A stretch of DNA of 31,707 bases, taken from assembly GCA_040219275.1 (NCBI GenBank), contig JAVJSU010000016.1, positions 1 to 31,707 on the forward strand. The letters run 5' to 3'. The notes under the pieces were generated by a model that searched no databases, was not told the origin of the DNA, and saw only the letters and a program-made list of their open reading frames with translations. This stretch comes from JAVJSU01 sp040219275. GTDB lineage: Bacteria; Chloroflexota; Anaerolineae; Aggregatilineales; Phototrophicaceae. Positions 6,885-15,006 of this stretch are shown piece by piece (position 1 is the first letter of the stretch; each line of letters opens with the position of its first letter). The translations under genes were made by a program, and so were the position numbers.

Positions 6885-8018
6885 TTACAGATTTCCGCGT
6901 TTTTCCTGCTCAAGTTCGAGCGCTTCAAACAATGCCTTAAAGTTGCCCTTGCCGAAGCCACGCGACCCATGACGATCAATCACTTCGATGAAGGCTGTCG
7001 GACGATCTTGTAGGGGTTTACTGAAAATTTGGAGTAGATAGCCTTCGTCGTCATAATCGACCAGAATGCCGAGTTCACGGATTTTTTCGAGGTCTTCTTT
7101 GACGTTCACATCCTTCAGGCGTTCCGGCAAAGTGTCGTAATAGACATCCGGCACGCGCAAAAATTCGATGCCATTGTCACGTAATCTGGTAACTGTCCCG
7201 ATAATATCTTTACATGCAAGCGCCACATGCTGAACACCCGGAGTCATGTAATAGTCAAGATATTCTTCGATCTGACTCCTGCGTTTGCCATCTGCCGGTT
7301 CATTGATTGGAAACTTGACGCGACCATTGCCATTTTCCATTACTTTGGACATAAGCGCGGAATATTCTGTGCTGATGTCTTTGTCGTCGAAGCTGAGTAA
7401 TTGACGGAAACCCATCACCTGATGATAGAAATTCACCCAGTAATTCATCTTGCCAAGTTCAACATTGCCGACCATATGATCAATCGCCGCAAGTCCAGCA
7501 TCTTCATGAGGCATTTCAAGCGGTTGATAGCCTGGTGCGAATGGTCCGTTATAATCGCTACGATCCACGAATACATGCAATACTTCACCATACGTATGGA
7601 TTGCCGATGTGCGGTAAATGCCGAATTCGTCTTTTTCCTCACGCGGTTCCCATGCACCCCGCGCCCCGCGCTTCACCGTTTCACGGTAGGCTTGCTCCAC
7701 ATCATTCACGCCCAGCGCCATTATCTTGATGCCATCACCATGTAACATATGATGCGCCGCCATTTCACTGGTCGGTTTATATGGTGACGAAACAACAAAG
7801 CGAATTTTTCCCGCTTCCAGCACATAGGAGGCAAACTGACGGTTGCCGGTTTCTAAGCCGGAATACGCGACAGGTTTAAAGCCAAAGCCCTTCCACCAAT
7901 AAAACATGGCTTGCTTAGCATTGCCCACGTACCAATGCACGTGGTCAAACGATTTGATCTTCAGAAAATCGGCTTCTTCGGTAATTGGACGTGCTTCAGG
8001 TTGAATTGTATCGACCAT
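6885..8018 (-). CDS. hpd: 4-hydroxyphenylpyruvate dioxygenase
   Basis: Converts 4-hydroxyphenylpyruvate to homogentisate with O2 and Fe(II). Two vicinal-oxygen-chelate domains are visible: residues about 22-155 (starting FDHVHWYVGNAKQA) and about 177-350. The iron ligands are His181 (IDHMVGNV), His264 (VQHVALAC) and Glu345 (FIEVIDRHG). The C-terminal GFGKGNFKALFEALE is the conserved helix that closes the active site. Length (377 aa) is normal. I set the start at ATG 8018, where GGAG lies 7 nt upstream, rather than at a TTG six codons earlier that has no ribosome site. The gene follows the aminotransferase by 33 bp, matching the reaction order transamination then oxidation. Confidence 0.96.
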   Translation of the reverse strand: MVDTIQPEARPITEEADFLKIKSFDHVHWYVGNAKQAMFYWWKGFGFKPVAYSGLETGNRQFASYVLEAGKIRFVVSSPYKPTSEMAAHHMLHGDGIKIMALGVNDVEQAYRETVKRGARGAWEPREEKDEFGIYRTSAIHTYGEVLHVFVDRSDYNGPFAPGYQPLEMPHEDAGLAAIDHMVGNVELGKMNYWVNFYHQVMGFRQLLSFDDKDISTEYSALMSKVMENGNGRVKFPINEPADGKRRSQIEEYLDYYMTPGVQHVALACKDIIGTVTRLRDNGIEFLRVPDVYYDTLPERLKDVNVKEDLEKIRELGILVDYDDEGYLLQIFSKPLQDRPTAFIEVIDRHGSRGFGKGNFKALFEALELEQEKRGNL

Positions 8019-8051
8019 TTTAATACTCCATTTCAAAATATCATTTACGGG

Positions 8052-9236
8052 CTAGAGCCACATGCTTACGACTTGATATAAACGGCGAACCGCTTCATGT
8101 AATTGTTCCGGTGCTAACTTGCTAAAATTCAGGCGCAGTGTATTTTTATGCCCTTTGTTTACGGAAAACGCGCCACCGGGGATATAGGCGACATTGTGCG
8201 CCAAGGCATCGTCGAACATCGCCCATGTGTCGATGTGCTCCGGCAAGGTCATCCACACAAACAAACCGCCTTGAGGGGTCGTCCATTGTGCTATGTCGGC
8301 AAAATATTTATCTAAACCTGCCAGCAACAGATTCCTGCGTTCAAGGTTGTTCTGATTAAGTTGCTCAAGATGTGCAGGCAACAATCCACGGGACAGGAAT
8401 TCTGCTACAGTGCGCTGAATCAAGGTAGAGGATTCCAGATCAAGTGATTCGCGCAAGGTTGTGATGCGTGGTAGCAACTCCTGCGGGGCGATCATCCATC
8501 CGAGACGTAAGGCAGGCGCAAGCATCTTAGAAAATGAGCCAAGATAAAATACCCTACCCGCCTCATCAAAGGCTTTAATTGGTGGCAATGTTTCGCCTTC
8601 AAATCGCAACGCCGAATACGGATCATCTTCGACCAGTGGCACGCTATATGCCGCCGCCAATTGCGCGACAAGTTGACGTTTTTCCAGCGACATACTCACA
8701 CCGAGCGGATTATGAAAATCGGGGATGAGGACAGCGAGTTGCGGCGATTGTGCGAATGCGTGTTCAAGCGCGTCCACATCCACACCTGTTTCTAAATCTG
8801 TCGGTACGGTGAGGACGGTTGCCCCACGTCCAGCAGTTGCCTGTTGAATTCCGGTAAATGTGATCGCTTCCGTCACGGCAGTCGAACCACGATCCAGAAA
8901 CAGGCGTGATAAAATCGCCAACCCTTGCTGATTCCCATTCGTGACAAACACTTGCTCCGGCGTGCAGGTTACACCACGCAATTGCATATAATCCGCAATC
9001 CATGCACGCAGTGGTGCATAGGGCGCTCCGTATTGCAATGCCTTGCCTCCATCACGCAACAACACGGTGTTCATGCAATCGCGGATAACCTCTGTCGGCA
9101 GAAATTCATCGGCAGGCAACCCACCCGCAAGCGAGAGAATTGCCGGGTTAGAAATCAACCGGATAAGATCACGCATAACTGAACGTTCAAGCTGATTCGC
9201 TTCTAAGCTAATCGCATAATCAACCAATTTTTCCAT
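8052..9236 (-). CDS. PLP-dependent aminotransferase, class I/II (aromatic amino acid type)
   Basis: Probably the tyrosine (aromatic) aminotransferase that makes 4-hydroxyphenylpyruvate. This fold-type I enzyme resembles the 2-aminoadipate/aromatic subgroup: LSLAGGLPADEFLP near residue 34, a HNPLG substrate/cofactor loop at about 175, VEDDPYSAL with the PLP-nitrogen Asp at about 204, and GSFSKMLAP carrying the Schiff-base Lys at about 237, followed by LRLGW with a phosphate-binding Arg. It has no MocR-type DNA-binding domain. The start is ATG 9236, with GGAG 9 nt upstream; a TTG five codons earlier overlaps that ribosome site. It begins 16 bp after the regulator gene, so the two are cotranscribed. 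Substrate preference is inferred from the operon. Confidence 0.9.
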   Translation of the reverse strand: MEKLVDYAISLEANQLERSVMRDLIRLISNPAILSLAGGLPADEFLPTEVIRDCMNTVLLRDGGKALQYGAPYAPLRAWIADYMQLRGVTCTPEQVFVTNGNQQGLAILSRLFLDRGSTAVTEAITFTGIQQATAGRGATVLTVPTDLETGVDVDALEHAFAQSPQLAVLIPDFHNPLGVSMSLEKRQLVAQLAAAYSVPLVEDDPYSALRFEGETLPPIKAFDEAGRVFYLGSFSKMLAPALRLGWMIAPQELLPRITTLRESLDLESSTLIQRTVAEFLSRGLLPAHLEQLNQNNLERRNLLLAGLDKYFADIAQWTTPQGGLFVWMTLPEHIDTWAMFDDALAHNVAYIPGGAFSVNKGHKNTLRLNFSKLAPEQLHEAVRRLYQVVSMWL

Positions 9237-9252
9237 ATGCACGCACTCCAAC

Positions 9253-9735
9253 TTAGTCTAGCGGTAACGCAGTGGTGGATTTCACCTCATCAAGCACGAT
9301 GTGCGTGTGGATTTGTGCTACCGCAGGTATCGGCGTTAACCGATCCATCAAAAAACGTTGTAAATCTTGCCGGCTATGTACGGCGACCTTGATAATGTAG
9401 TCGTATTCCCCCGTCACGAAATGACATTCCAGAACTTCCGGCAACTTCAGCATTTCGTCGCGGAAGTTTTGCACCTTTTCGATCTGGTGCATCTGTAAGC
9501 TGACGAAAATGAAGCACAGCATGTCATAGCCGAGTTTTTCGTAATCCAGAATCGCCGTGTATCGCTTGATAAAACCGAGTTGCTCTAACCGTTTAACCCG
9601 TGTGTGAGTCGCAGGAGCAGAAAGATCGATTCGTCGGGCAAGTTCAACATTGCTCACACTGCTATCAGCCTGTAACTCACGCAGGATGATGATGTCAATT
9701 TCGTCCAGCAGGTCGCTTACAGAGTATTGTTTCAT
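9253..9735 (-). CDS. Lrp/AsnC family transcriptional regulator
   Basis: A 160-aa regulator. The N-terminal winged helix-turn-helix (residues about 10-60) begins LDEIDIIILRELQADSS and includes the recognition region LSAPATHTRVKRLEQLGFI. The C-terminal RAM ligand-binding domain (about 68-150) contains VLECHFVTGEYDYIIKV, the usual effector/dimer segment. Such proteins form octamers and sense amino acids. As first gene of the tyrosine operon it most likely senses Phe or Tyr and controls its own transcript. The ATG at 9735 is preceded by GGGATAATCC, a modest ribosome site. Two words in its leader recur upstream of phenylalanine hydroxylase, which supports a local regulon. Ligand and sign of control are inference. 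Confidence 0.94.
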   Translation of the reverse strand: MKQYSVSDLLDEIDIIILRELQADSSVSNVELARRIDLSAPATHTRVKRLEQLGFIKRYTAILDYEKLGYDMLCFIFVSLQMHQIEKVQNFRDEMLKLPEVLECHFVTGEYDYIIKVAVHSRQDLQRFLMDRLTPIPAVAQIHTHIVLDEVKSTTALPLD

Positions 9736-9740
9736 GGATT

Positions 9741-9767
9741 ATCCCTAAATATCAATAATATTCTTCA
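9741..9767 (-). promoter_or_regulatory. Putative autoregulatory Lrp-type operator in the operon leader
   Basis: On the plus strand this holds ATCCCTAAAT (9741-9750) and CAATAATATTCTTCA (9753-9767), both exact copies of words upstream of phenylalanine hydroxylase. Here they are 2 bp apart, against 25 bp there, a difference of 23 bp or about two helical turns. They cover the predicted transcription start (about 9762) and leader, a position suited to repression. Confidence 0.5.
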
Positions 9768-9768
9768 T

Positions 9769-9797
9769 ATTTTACATATCACAAAATAAATATACAA
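9769..9797 (-). promoter_or_regulatory. Promoter of the tyrosine-catabolic operon
   Basis: Read on the minus strand, TTGTAT (9797-9792) and TAAAAT (9774-9769) are separated by exactly 17 bp, so transcription would start near 9762. The region is very AT-rich. This places the shared operator words over the start point. Predicted by eye only. Confidence 0.5.
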
Positions 9798-9852
9798 ATT
9801 TCGCGGCATTTTATTACATTTATTTTGCGAAAACTTCCAAATTAAGAATCAA

Positions 9853-9883
9853 AACGTCCGCCATAATTTCGTAGGCGGACGTT
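9853..9883 (-). terminator. Intrinsic terminator after the PQQ-propeller gene
   Basis: On the minus strand AACGTCCGCC, an 11-nt loop and GGCGGACGTT form a perfect 10-bp stem followed by TTTTGATT. It lies 50 bp after the end of the beta-propeller gene and just upstream of the operon promoter, insulating the two units. Confidence 0.75.
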
Positions 9884-9932
9884 AATTGATAAAATTGTCT
9901 ATAACGCTTACAGGTTGATAAAAAGCCGAACG

Positions 9933-11099
9933 CTACGGATTGAATTGCGCGGGATCACCTAGAAGAAGCAAACCCTGTGAATTGCTCGCTATGAGTAAAA
10001 ATCCATCTACGGGGACAACAGATGACGAGCGAAAGTCTCCTTCGCGTCCCGTTTCTAGTCGCCAGAATTCGTCGCCTGTAAAGCGATCCAGAGCATACAG
10101 ATAACCGCCCTCTTCTGTCACAAGATAGACCACATCATCCGTGACGACAGGTGACGCATATGATGAACCGCCGATGCTGAGTTGCCAGACGATTTCGCCG
10201 TCGGCACGATTCAGCGCGTAAACCTCGCCAGATAAATCATTGACGTAAACCAGTTCATCGGTCACGGCGGCGGACGCATAAAATCCACTTTCAGATTGCA
10301 ACTGCCAGATGAGTTCACCTGAATCAGCAGTCAGTGCCACAAACTCACCACCGAGGCTACCAACATAGACGACACCATCCACAACTGCCGGACTCGCATC
10401 CACGTTGCCACTATTCGTAAATGCGTCATATCGCCAGATTTCTTCGCCACTGTATATATCTACAGCAAACACTATTCCCGCACGATTACCAAAGTAAATA
10501 ATGCGGTCTGTATACGCCGGAGATGACCAGATTTCACCGCCACTTTCAAAACGCCAGAATTCACTTCCAGTTCCTTTATCTAAAGCATATAAGTGACCAT
10601 CACGACTACCAATAATCAACATCACATCGATAATTGCAGGCGACGAATAGATATCGCCATCAGTTTCAAATTGCCAGATGATGTCTCCCGTAAGTGCATC
10701 CAGTGCATAGATGTAATTATCCAACCCACCCACATAGAGGTTGCCAGTTACAGCGGCAGTAGATACGATAGGTTGTTCTGTATCCATCTGCCAGATGACT
10801 TCACCCGTATTCACATCAACTGCAAAATAGGTTCCTGCTTCGTTGCCAAAATAGGCTAAGCCATTGGCGACAACCGGCGTGGTGCGTGATGGTCGCGGTG
10901 ACGGCACATTCCATAGAATTTCGGGAAGTTCACGGACAGCCGGTTCATTGTAAACACCGGTATGATATTGTGTGTAGCGGAAAAACGATGTCTCATCTGT
11001 GCTGATACCCGCTTCATCATCGTCATCTTGAGCCAGAAACACGCCACTGAATAACACAAAACACATGATACACAACAGTAAACTACGAATCACATCCAC
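9933..11099 (-). CDS. Exported PQQ-like beta-propeller repeat protein
   Basis: A 388-aa protein with an N-terminal signal peptide (hydrophobic LLLCIMCFVLFSGVFL followed by AQDDDD), so probably exported. The rest is about seven repeats of 38-40 residues of the type GxVYALDAxTGxxIWxF...SSPxxxDGxxYxG, the BamB/PQQ_2 propeller pattern. Clear examples are YIYALDALTGDIIWQFET and HLYALDKGTGSEFWRFES. Nothing in the sequence suggests a bound PQQ or a dehydrogenase active site, so a scaffold or binding function is more likely. It is followed by a strong terminator. The M1-type peptidase gene lies 86 bp upstream on the same strand and may be cotranscribed. The specific role is unknown. Confidence 0.85.
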   Translation of the reverse strand: MDVIRSLLLCIMCFVLFSGVFLAQDDDDEAGISTDETSFFRYTQYHTGVYNEPAVRELPEILWNVPSPRPSRTTPVVANGLAYFGNEAGTYFAVDVNTGEVIWQMDTEQPIVSTAAVTGNLYVGGLDNYIYALDALTGDIIWQFETDGDIYSSPAIIDVMLIIGSRDGHLYALDKGTGSEFWRFESGGEIWSSPAYTDRIIYFGNRAGIVFAVDIYSGEEIWRYDAFTNSGNVDASPAVVDGVVYVGSLGGEFVALTADSGELIWQLQSESGFYASAAVTDELVYVNDLSGEVYALNRADGEIVWQLSIGGSSYASPVVTDDVVYLVTEEGGYLYALDRFTGDEFWRLETGREGDFRSSSVVPVDGFLLIASNSQGLLLLGDPAQFNP

Positions 11100-11185
11100 A
11101 CCTCATGAACTCAATAACCGCTATTTATCCGCTTCACTGTCGCATCTCAACGTAAATCTCAGATGTGATGCGTATGAAAAATTGC

Positions 11186-12790
11186 TTACCCGCCTACAGA
11201 GATTACATTGGGGCTTTCCAGAAACATCGTGCGGATAGCTTGCGTTAGCGCCAGTTGATCTTCAGTCATCAGCGACCAGAACGATTGCGCGTCAGCAATT
11301 TGACCATTCGACACGTCAGCGTAGGTATTCAATAAATCGAAGAAGTCTTCTGTGCCAATCGTCTGCCGGATTGCATGGAGCATCAGTGCGCCGCGTAAGT
11401 AGACGGCGTTGATATAGTCGCGCGCTGTACCGAATTCGTAAACCGTGCTATCAACGTCCCCAAGCGGGCTAAAGTTATTCACACGAAATTGCCACCACCA
11501 ATCGCGTAAATCAGGATAATGTTCTTCAAGGAAAATATATTCGCTATAGGTTGCAAATGCTTCGTCTAGCCAGGGCGTACTAGCAGAATCGTTGCCTGTG
11601 CGCCCGTACCACCACTGATGCGCCACTTCATGCGCCGTAATCAACACCAGATACGATGCAGGATTCCCCGGATAGCGCACGAACCAATTGCCACCTACAT
11701 AAGCAAGCCCGCTGAATTCCATGCCGTCAGGGAAATCGCCCTGTACGATTACAAGACGTTCATAAGGGTATTCACCAAATAAATCACTATAGGTTTCGAC
11801 GGCATGAACCGCAGTTTCAAGTGCGATCTGTGCTGTGTCGAACGATTGTCCGTTCACATTTACTATGGCATCGGAAAACGAATATACCTCGACCGTGATG
11901 TTATTCTCTGATTGTGCGCTGATAATATTAAATGAGTCGCTCATACTCAACGCAAAATCACGCGCATCCCGATGCACGAATCGATAGGTATGTTCGTTGA
12001 GTTGTGTCACTGTTCCGGGTGCGGCAATGGTCAAATTCTCGCCTGCACCAATCAGGCTCAACGTCACATCCCAATCTGCCTGATCGAGCACATCCTGCTC
12101 ACCAACCAAAAACGATTGGCGGGAAATCCACTGTTCATTACGTCTTGGCGCTACCGTCGCCAGCCAATGTCCAAGATTTAACTGGCGATTGGTGTAGCCA
12201 AAATAACCGTAACTGGCGTAAATCCCCTCACCTATCAGCGGCAAATCTAGCCTATATTCTAAGATCACTGTAGCTTCACAATTTGGAACCAGCGGTTCTG
12301 GTAATGTAAGCGTGAGACGCTTTCCATCAAGCGAAGCCTCAAGGTCAGTCACACCGATGCGCGCCCGGTTCAAGCTAAACACGTTATTCCAGCGATTGGG
12401 TTCTATGTTCAGGATAAGTTGATCTAATGAAACAGCTTCAGTATTTATGTAATGAATGGTTTGCTGAATCGTGACCACATGATCCGTCACATTGAGATCC
12501 GCGATGATCGTATGCCGTGTAACCGGCGCTTCAACCTGCACATCTTCGCAATCATAAAATATCGATGGTACGGGCGGGTCACCCTGCGTCTGTTCCGGTG
12601 AAATTGCCGCAAGTTCCCGCGCAGTTTGTGAAACTGGAGATGTGAAAACCGTTGTCGAAATGTCAATGTCCGATGGTGTTTGCGTAATGGCATAGGCTGG
12701 ATCAGCACTACAAGCGGCTAAAACCCATATGAATGCTGAAACGATCACCGTAAAAATGCGTATTGATGTATACATATGTGGATAATACAC
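11186..12790 (-). CDS. M1-family metallopeptidase lipoprotein
   Basis: A gluzincin-type zinc peptidase anchored as a lipoprotein. The N-terminus has a hydrophobic segment and the lipobox LAAC (Cys27). The catalytic motif is HEVAHQ (His387, Glu388, His391), with the third zinc ligand Glu410 in WLDEAFA, the HExxH-18x-E pattern of M1 aminopeptidases. YLRGALMLH further on matches the conserved Tyr-containing segment. The usual GAMEN exopeptidase loop reads DGMEFSGLAYVGG, which is divergent. At 534 aa it lacks the large C-terminal helical domain of PepN. The longest frame uses GTG 12790, with AGAGG close upstream; ATG 12775 is an alternative that keeps the signal peptide. Substrate is unknown; turnover of extracellular peptides is likely. 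Confidence 0.9.
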   Translation of the reverse strand: MYYPHMYTSIRIFTVIVSAFIWVLAACSADPAYAITQTPSDIDISTTVFTSPVSQTARELAAISPEQTQGDPPVPSIFYDCEDVQVEAPVTRHTIIADLNVTDHVVTIQQTIHYINTEAVSLDQLILNIEPNRWNNVFSLNRARIGVTDLEASLDGKRLTLTLPEPLVPNCEATVILEYRLDLPLIGEGIYASYGYFGYTNRQLNLGHWLATVAPRRNEQWISRQSFLVGEQDVLDQADWDVTLSLIGAGENLTIAAPGTVTQLNEHTYRFVHRDARDFALSMSDSFNIISAQSENNITVEVYSFSDAIVNVNGQSFDTAQIALETAVHAVETYSDLFGEYPYERLVIVQGDFPDGMEFSGLAYVGGNWFVRYPGNPASYLVLITAHEVAHQWWYGRTGNDSASTPWLDEAFATYSEYIFLEEHYPDLRDWWWQFRVNNFSPLGDVDSTVYEFGTARDYINAVYLRGALMLHAIRQTIGTEDFFDLLNTYADVSNGQIADAQSFWSLMTEDQLALTQAIRTMFLESPNVISVGG

Positions 12791-12911
12791 TTGCCTCTAG
12801 AAAATACCAATGTACTATTTTTCACATAAATGCGTGACCTTGCAAGGGGTTGCGTGTTATCATACAAGACGTACTATCGTCATTAAGAAAAGTCTGTTGA
12901 GGTTTATCATC

Positions 12912-13835
12912 TTGGGTACCACAAAGAAATCATTTCAAGAACAAATGAATGGCATAATTCGCCTAACCCGATGGAAGGAATACGTTCCGTTTGTCATTCC
13001 GCTGACCATACTTGGCGCGTTGCTCTCAGCGCCCCCGCATAATGTCAGTCTGGATGGTCGTCTCGTCGCGGTAACTATTGCCAACATCCTCGCCGTCGCC
13101 TATGCCTTCATGATTAACGATATTGAAGACGCACCAGATGATGCGCGTGATCCTGATAGGGCGGCACGCAATCCCGTCACATCTGGCGAAATCACGATCC
13201 GCACAGGGTATGCCGCGACCCGTATTGTTGCGGCTGGAACACTCATTTTATATGCGCTTGGGGGCTGGAATGTGCTGGCAATCGGTATTGCAACCCTATT
13301 TCTCTCTCACACCTATTCATGGCGACCTGTACGCCTAAAAGCATGGCCCGTAACTGACATCCTGTCGCATTCGCTTATGCTAAGCGGGTTACTCTTGCTA
13401 GCTGGTTACTTCATATATCACAACGATCCGGGTTTGGTCTGGTTTGTTGCGGCGGGTGCTACCTTAGTCTCCGTTTATGGTCAACTCTATAATCAATTGC
13501 GTGACTACGATATGGATAAAGCCGCTGGACTGTTCAATACTGCAATTATCCTTGGTGAGCGTAATACAAAGTTCATGATGTATCTTACAATTACACTCGC
13601 GGCAATTTGTATCCTGATCGCGATTGTGGAGCAAGTCTTTCCATTAGAACTTGGACTGGCGCTACTTATCAGCATTGCAATCAGCTTTTTCTTCAGAATT
13701 GATGTAGATATGCGTGGTGGTAAAGCGGTAGACATCAGTGGCACCATGCAAATTCGTGGATTAATCGTCATTAACCTAACAATTACATCATGGTTAGTCT
13801 TTGTTCTTGCCCAACAAGTGCTGACTATTATCTAA
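12912..13835 (+). CDS. UbiA-family prenyltransferase, paralog 1
   Basis: An integral-membrane prenyltransferase of the UbiA superfamily with about eight or nine hydrophobic segments. The first Asp-rich motif is NDIEDAPDDARDPDRAARNP (about residue 69) and the second is LRDYDMDKAAG (about 197); these bind the Mg2+-diphosphate of the prenyl donor. The acceptor cannot be told from sequence. I set the start at TTG 12912, with GAGG 9 nt upstream, because this gives 307 aa and matches the start and length of the next gene; an ATG at 12945 is the next option, and the longest frame (from 12810) lacks support. It is divergent from the M1 peptidase gene. The following paralog is closely similar along its whole length, so this looks like a tandem duplication. 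Confidence 0.88.
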   Translation: MGTTKKSFQEQMNGIIRLTRWKEYVPFVIPLTILGALLSAPPHNVSLDGRLVAVTIANILAVAYAFMINDIEDAPDDARDPDRAARNPVTSGEITIRTGYAATRIVAAGTLILYALGGWNVLAIGIATLFLSHTYSWRPVRLKAWPVTDILSHSLMLSGLLLLAGYFIYHNDPGLVWFVAAGATLVSVYGQLYNQLRDYDMDKAAGLFNTAIILGERNTKFMMYLTITLAAICILIAIVEQVFPLELGLALLISIAISFFFRIDVDMRGGKAVDISGTMQIRGLIVINLTITSWLVFVLAQQVLTII

Positions 13836-13861
13836 CATTAACAGCCAATTAACGCTATAAT
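13832..13861 (+). promoter_or_regulatory. Possible promoter for the second UbiA paralog
   Basis: CTAACA (13832-13837) and a perfect TATAAT (13856-13861) are 18 bp apart. The -10 abuts the left arm of a hairpin (13862-13895), so a transcript starting here would begin inside the hairpin and escape it, while read-through from upstream would form it. The -35 overlaps the stop codon of the first paralog. Confidence 0.4.
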
Positions 13862-13895
13862 AAGACCCGTTACGTGGCGCAAAGTAATGGGTCTT
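13862..13895 (+). terminator. Hairpin between the two UbiA genes
   Basis: AAGACCCGTTAC (13862-13873) pairs with GTAATGGGTCTT (13884-13895) through 11 Watson-Crick pairs and one G-U, with a 10-nt loop. Only a short T run (TTT) follows, so termination may be partial. The G-U pair is favourable only in plus-strand RNA, which supports function in that direction. Confidence 0.55.
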
Positions 13896-13925
13896 TGCAA
13901 ATTGACTATAAATAAGGGAAGTGTT

Positions 13926-14852
13926 GTGGAACGGCAAAATTTACTGAATGATCAATTTCGTGGTCTTCTACGGTTAACACGCTGGAATGAGCATGTTGCT
14001 TTTGTTATTCCCCTCACATTACTTGGTAGTCTTCTGGCTGTATACCTCAATAAAGTCTCACTCGATTGGCGCTTATTTGCGATTATCGGGGCTAATATTA
14101 TTGCCGTAAGCTGTGGTTTCATGATAAATGACATTGAGGATGCGCCGGATGATGCACTCGATCCTGACCGCGCCGCACGTAATCCGATTGCTTCCGGTGA
14201 AGTGACTTTACGCACTGGCTACCGAACTTATTATTTATTAACGGTATTTGCTTTATTTTTGTATTTCCTGAGTGGCATTATTATTTTATTCATTAGCCTG
14301 ATTATGATGGTGCTTTCACACTTATATTCATGGCGACCCATTCGCCTAAAAGCCCTGCCCATCGTAGATATTCTCTCGCACTCACTTCTTTTAGGCGGAT
14401 TCCTCGCTATTTCTGGCTATCTCGTCTATTCAGGTAGCCCTGGCAAAGCATGGTGGGTCATCGCCAGCGCGACCTTTGGTTCAGTCTACGGACAGTTTTA
14501 TAATCAACTGCGTGATTACAACATGGATAAAGCCGCAGGATTGTTCAATACAGCGATTATGCTTGGACCGAAGAATACAAAACGGATTATGTACGTCACG
14601 ATTTGCATGGCAGTTTTTTGCCTGATTGTGGCAATTGTTGTACAAACCTTTCCTATTGGGTTGCTTATCGCAACGGTATTCGGCTTTGTCATCAGCGCAC
14701 GCTATAAGGGACAAGCCGGTGTAGATATGCGGGGTGGACAGGCAGTAGAACCCAGTGGCGCACAACAAATACGCGGGCTAATCCTCTTCAACTGTATCAT
14801 TCTATGCTGGTTCTTTTATGTGCTTGCCGGGCAGATGTTCGCCGTTGTTTAA
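13926..14852 (+). CDS. UbiA-family prenyltransferase, paralog 2
   Basis: A 308-aa integral-membrane UbiA family protein, very similar to the preceding gene. It has NDIEDAPDDALDPDRAARNP (about residue 68) and LRDYNMDKAAGLFNTAIMLG as the two diphosphate-binding motifs, with VDMRGG near the C-terminus in both copies. The start is GTG 13926, with AAGGGAA ending 5 nt upstream; the longer frame from ATG 13887 lies in the right arm of the upstream hairpin and has no ribosome site. A strong terminator follows at 14884. Two adjacent but diverged copies suggest either two acceptors or prenyl chain lengths, or two successive steps. Quinone, tocopherol-like or lipid pathways are all possible, and no partner gene in the window decides between them. 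Confidence 0.9.
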   Translation: MERQNLLNDQFRGLLRLTRWNEHVAFVIPLTLLGSLLAVYLNKVSLDWRLFAIIGANIIAVSCGFMINDIEDAPDDALDPDRAARNPIASGEVTLRTGYRTYYLLTVFALFLYFLSGIIILFISLIMMVLSHLYSWRPIRLKALPIVDILSHSLLLGGFLAISGYLVYSGSPGKAWWVIASATFGSVYGQFYNQLRDYNMDKAAGLFNTAIMLGPKNTKRIMYVTICMAVFCLIVAIVVQTFPIGLLIATVFGFVISARYKGQAGVDMRGGQAVEPSGAQQIRGLILFNCIILCWFFYVLAGQMFAVV

Positions 14853-14883
14853 CCGACAAAACAGCTTTTACGAAATGTGGATG

Positions 14884-14907
14884 CGCCGTTAACCAACGGC
14901 GTTTTTT
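14884..14907 (+). terminator. Intrinsic terminator after the UbiA pair
   Basis: CGCCGTT (14884-14890), an AACC loop and AACGGCG (14895-14901) form a perfect 7-bp stem followed directly by six T residues. This is a classic rho-independent terminator. Confidence 0.88.
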
Positions 14908-14930
14908 GTCTAACCAAATAGTGAATTGCG

Positions 14931-14959
14931 TTGCATCCCTGATAAACACCCCCTATAAT
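14931..14959 (+). promoter_or_regulatory. Sigma-70-type promoter of the 15007-19367 operon
   Basis: TTGCAT (14931-14936) and a perfect TATAAT (14954-14959) are 17 bp apart, right after a terminator and about 40 bp before the first gene. It is the best promoter-like sequence in the window. Confidence 0.7.
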
Positions 14960-15006
14960 GTCGCACAAACGACGTAACCATGTCATAGGAGCATATACAA
15001 CTCAAT

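Noticed and set aside
11100..11185. Short CATCT/AGATG inverted repeat between the peptidase and propeller genes
   Set aside because: Five-base arms in an 86-bp gap are expected by chance and there is no T-tract.
12810..12911. N-terminal extension of the first UbiA gene from ATG 12810
   Set aside because: The extra 34 residues have no counterpart in the paralog, no ribosome site, and lie in the divergent promoter region. TTG 12912 with GAGG fits better.
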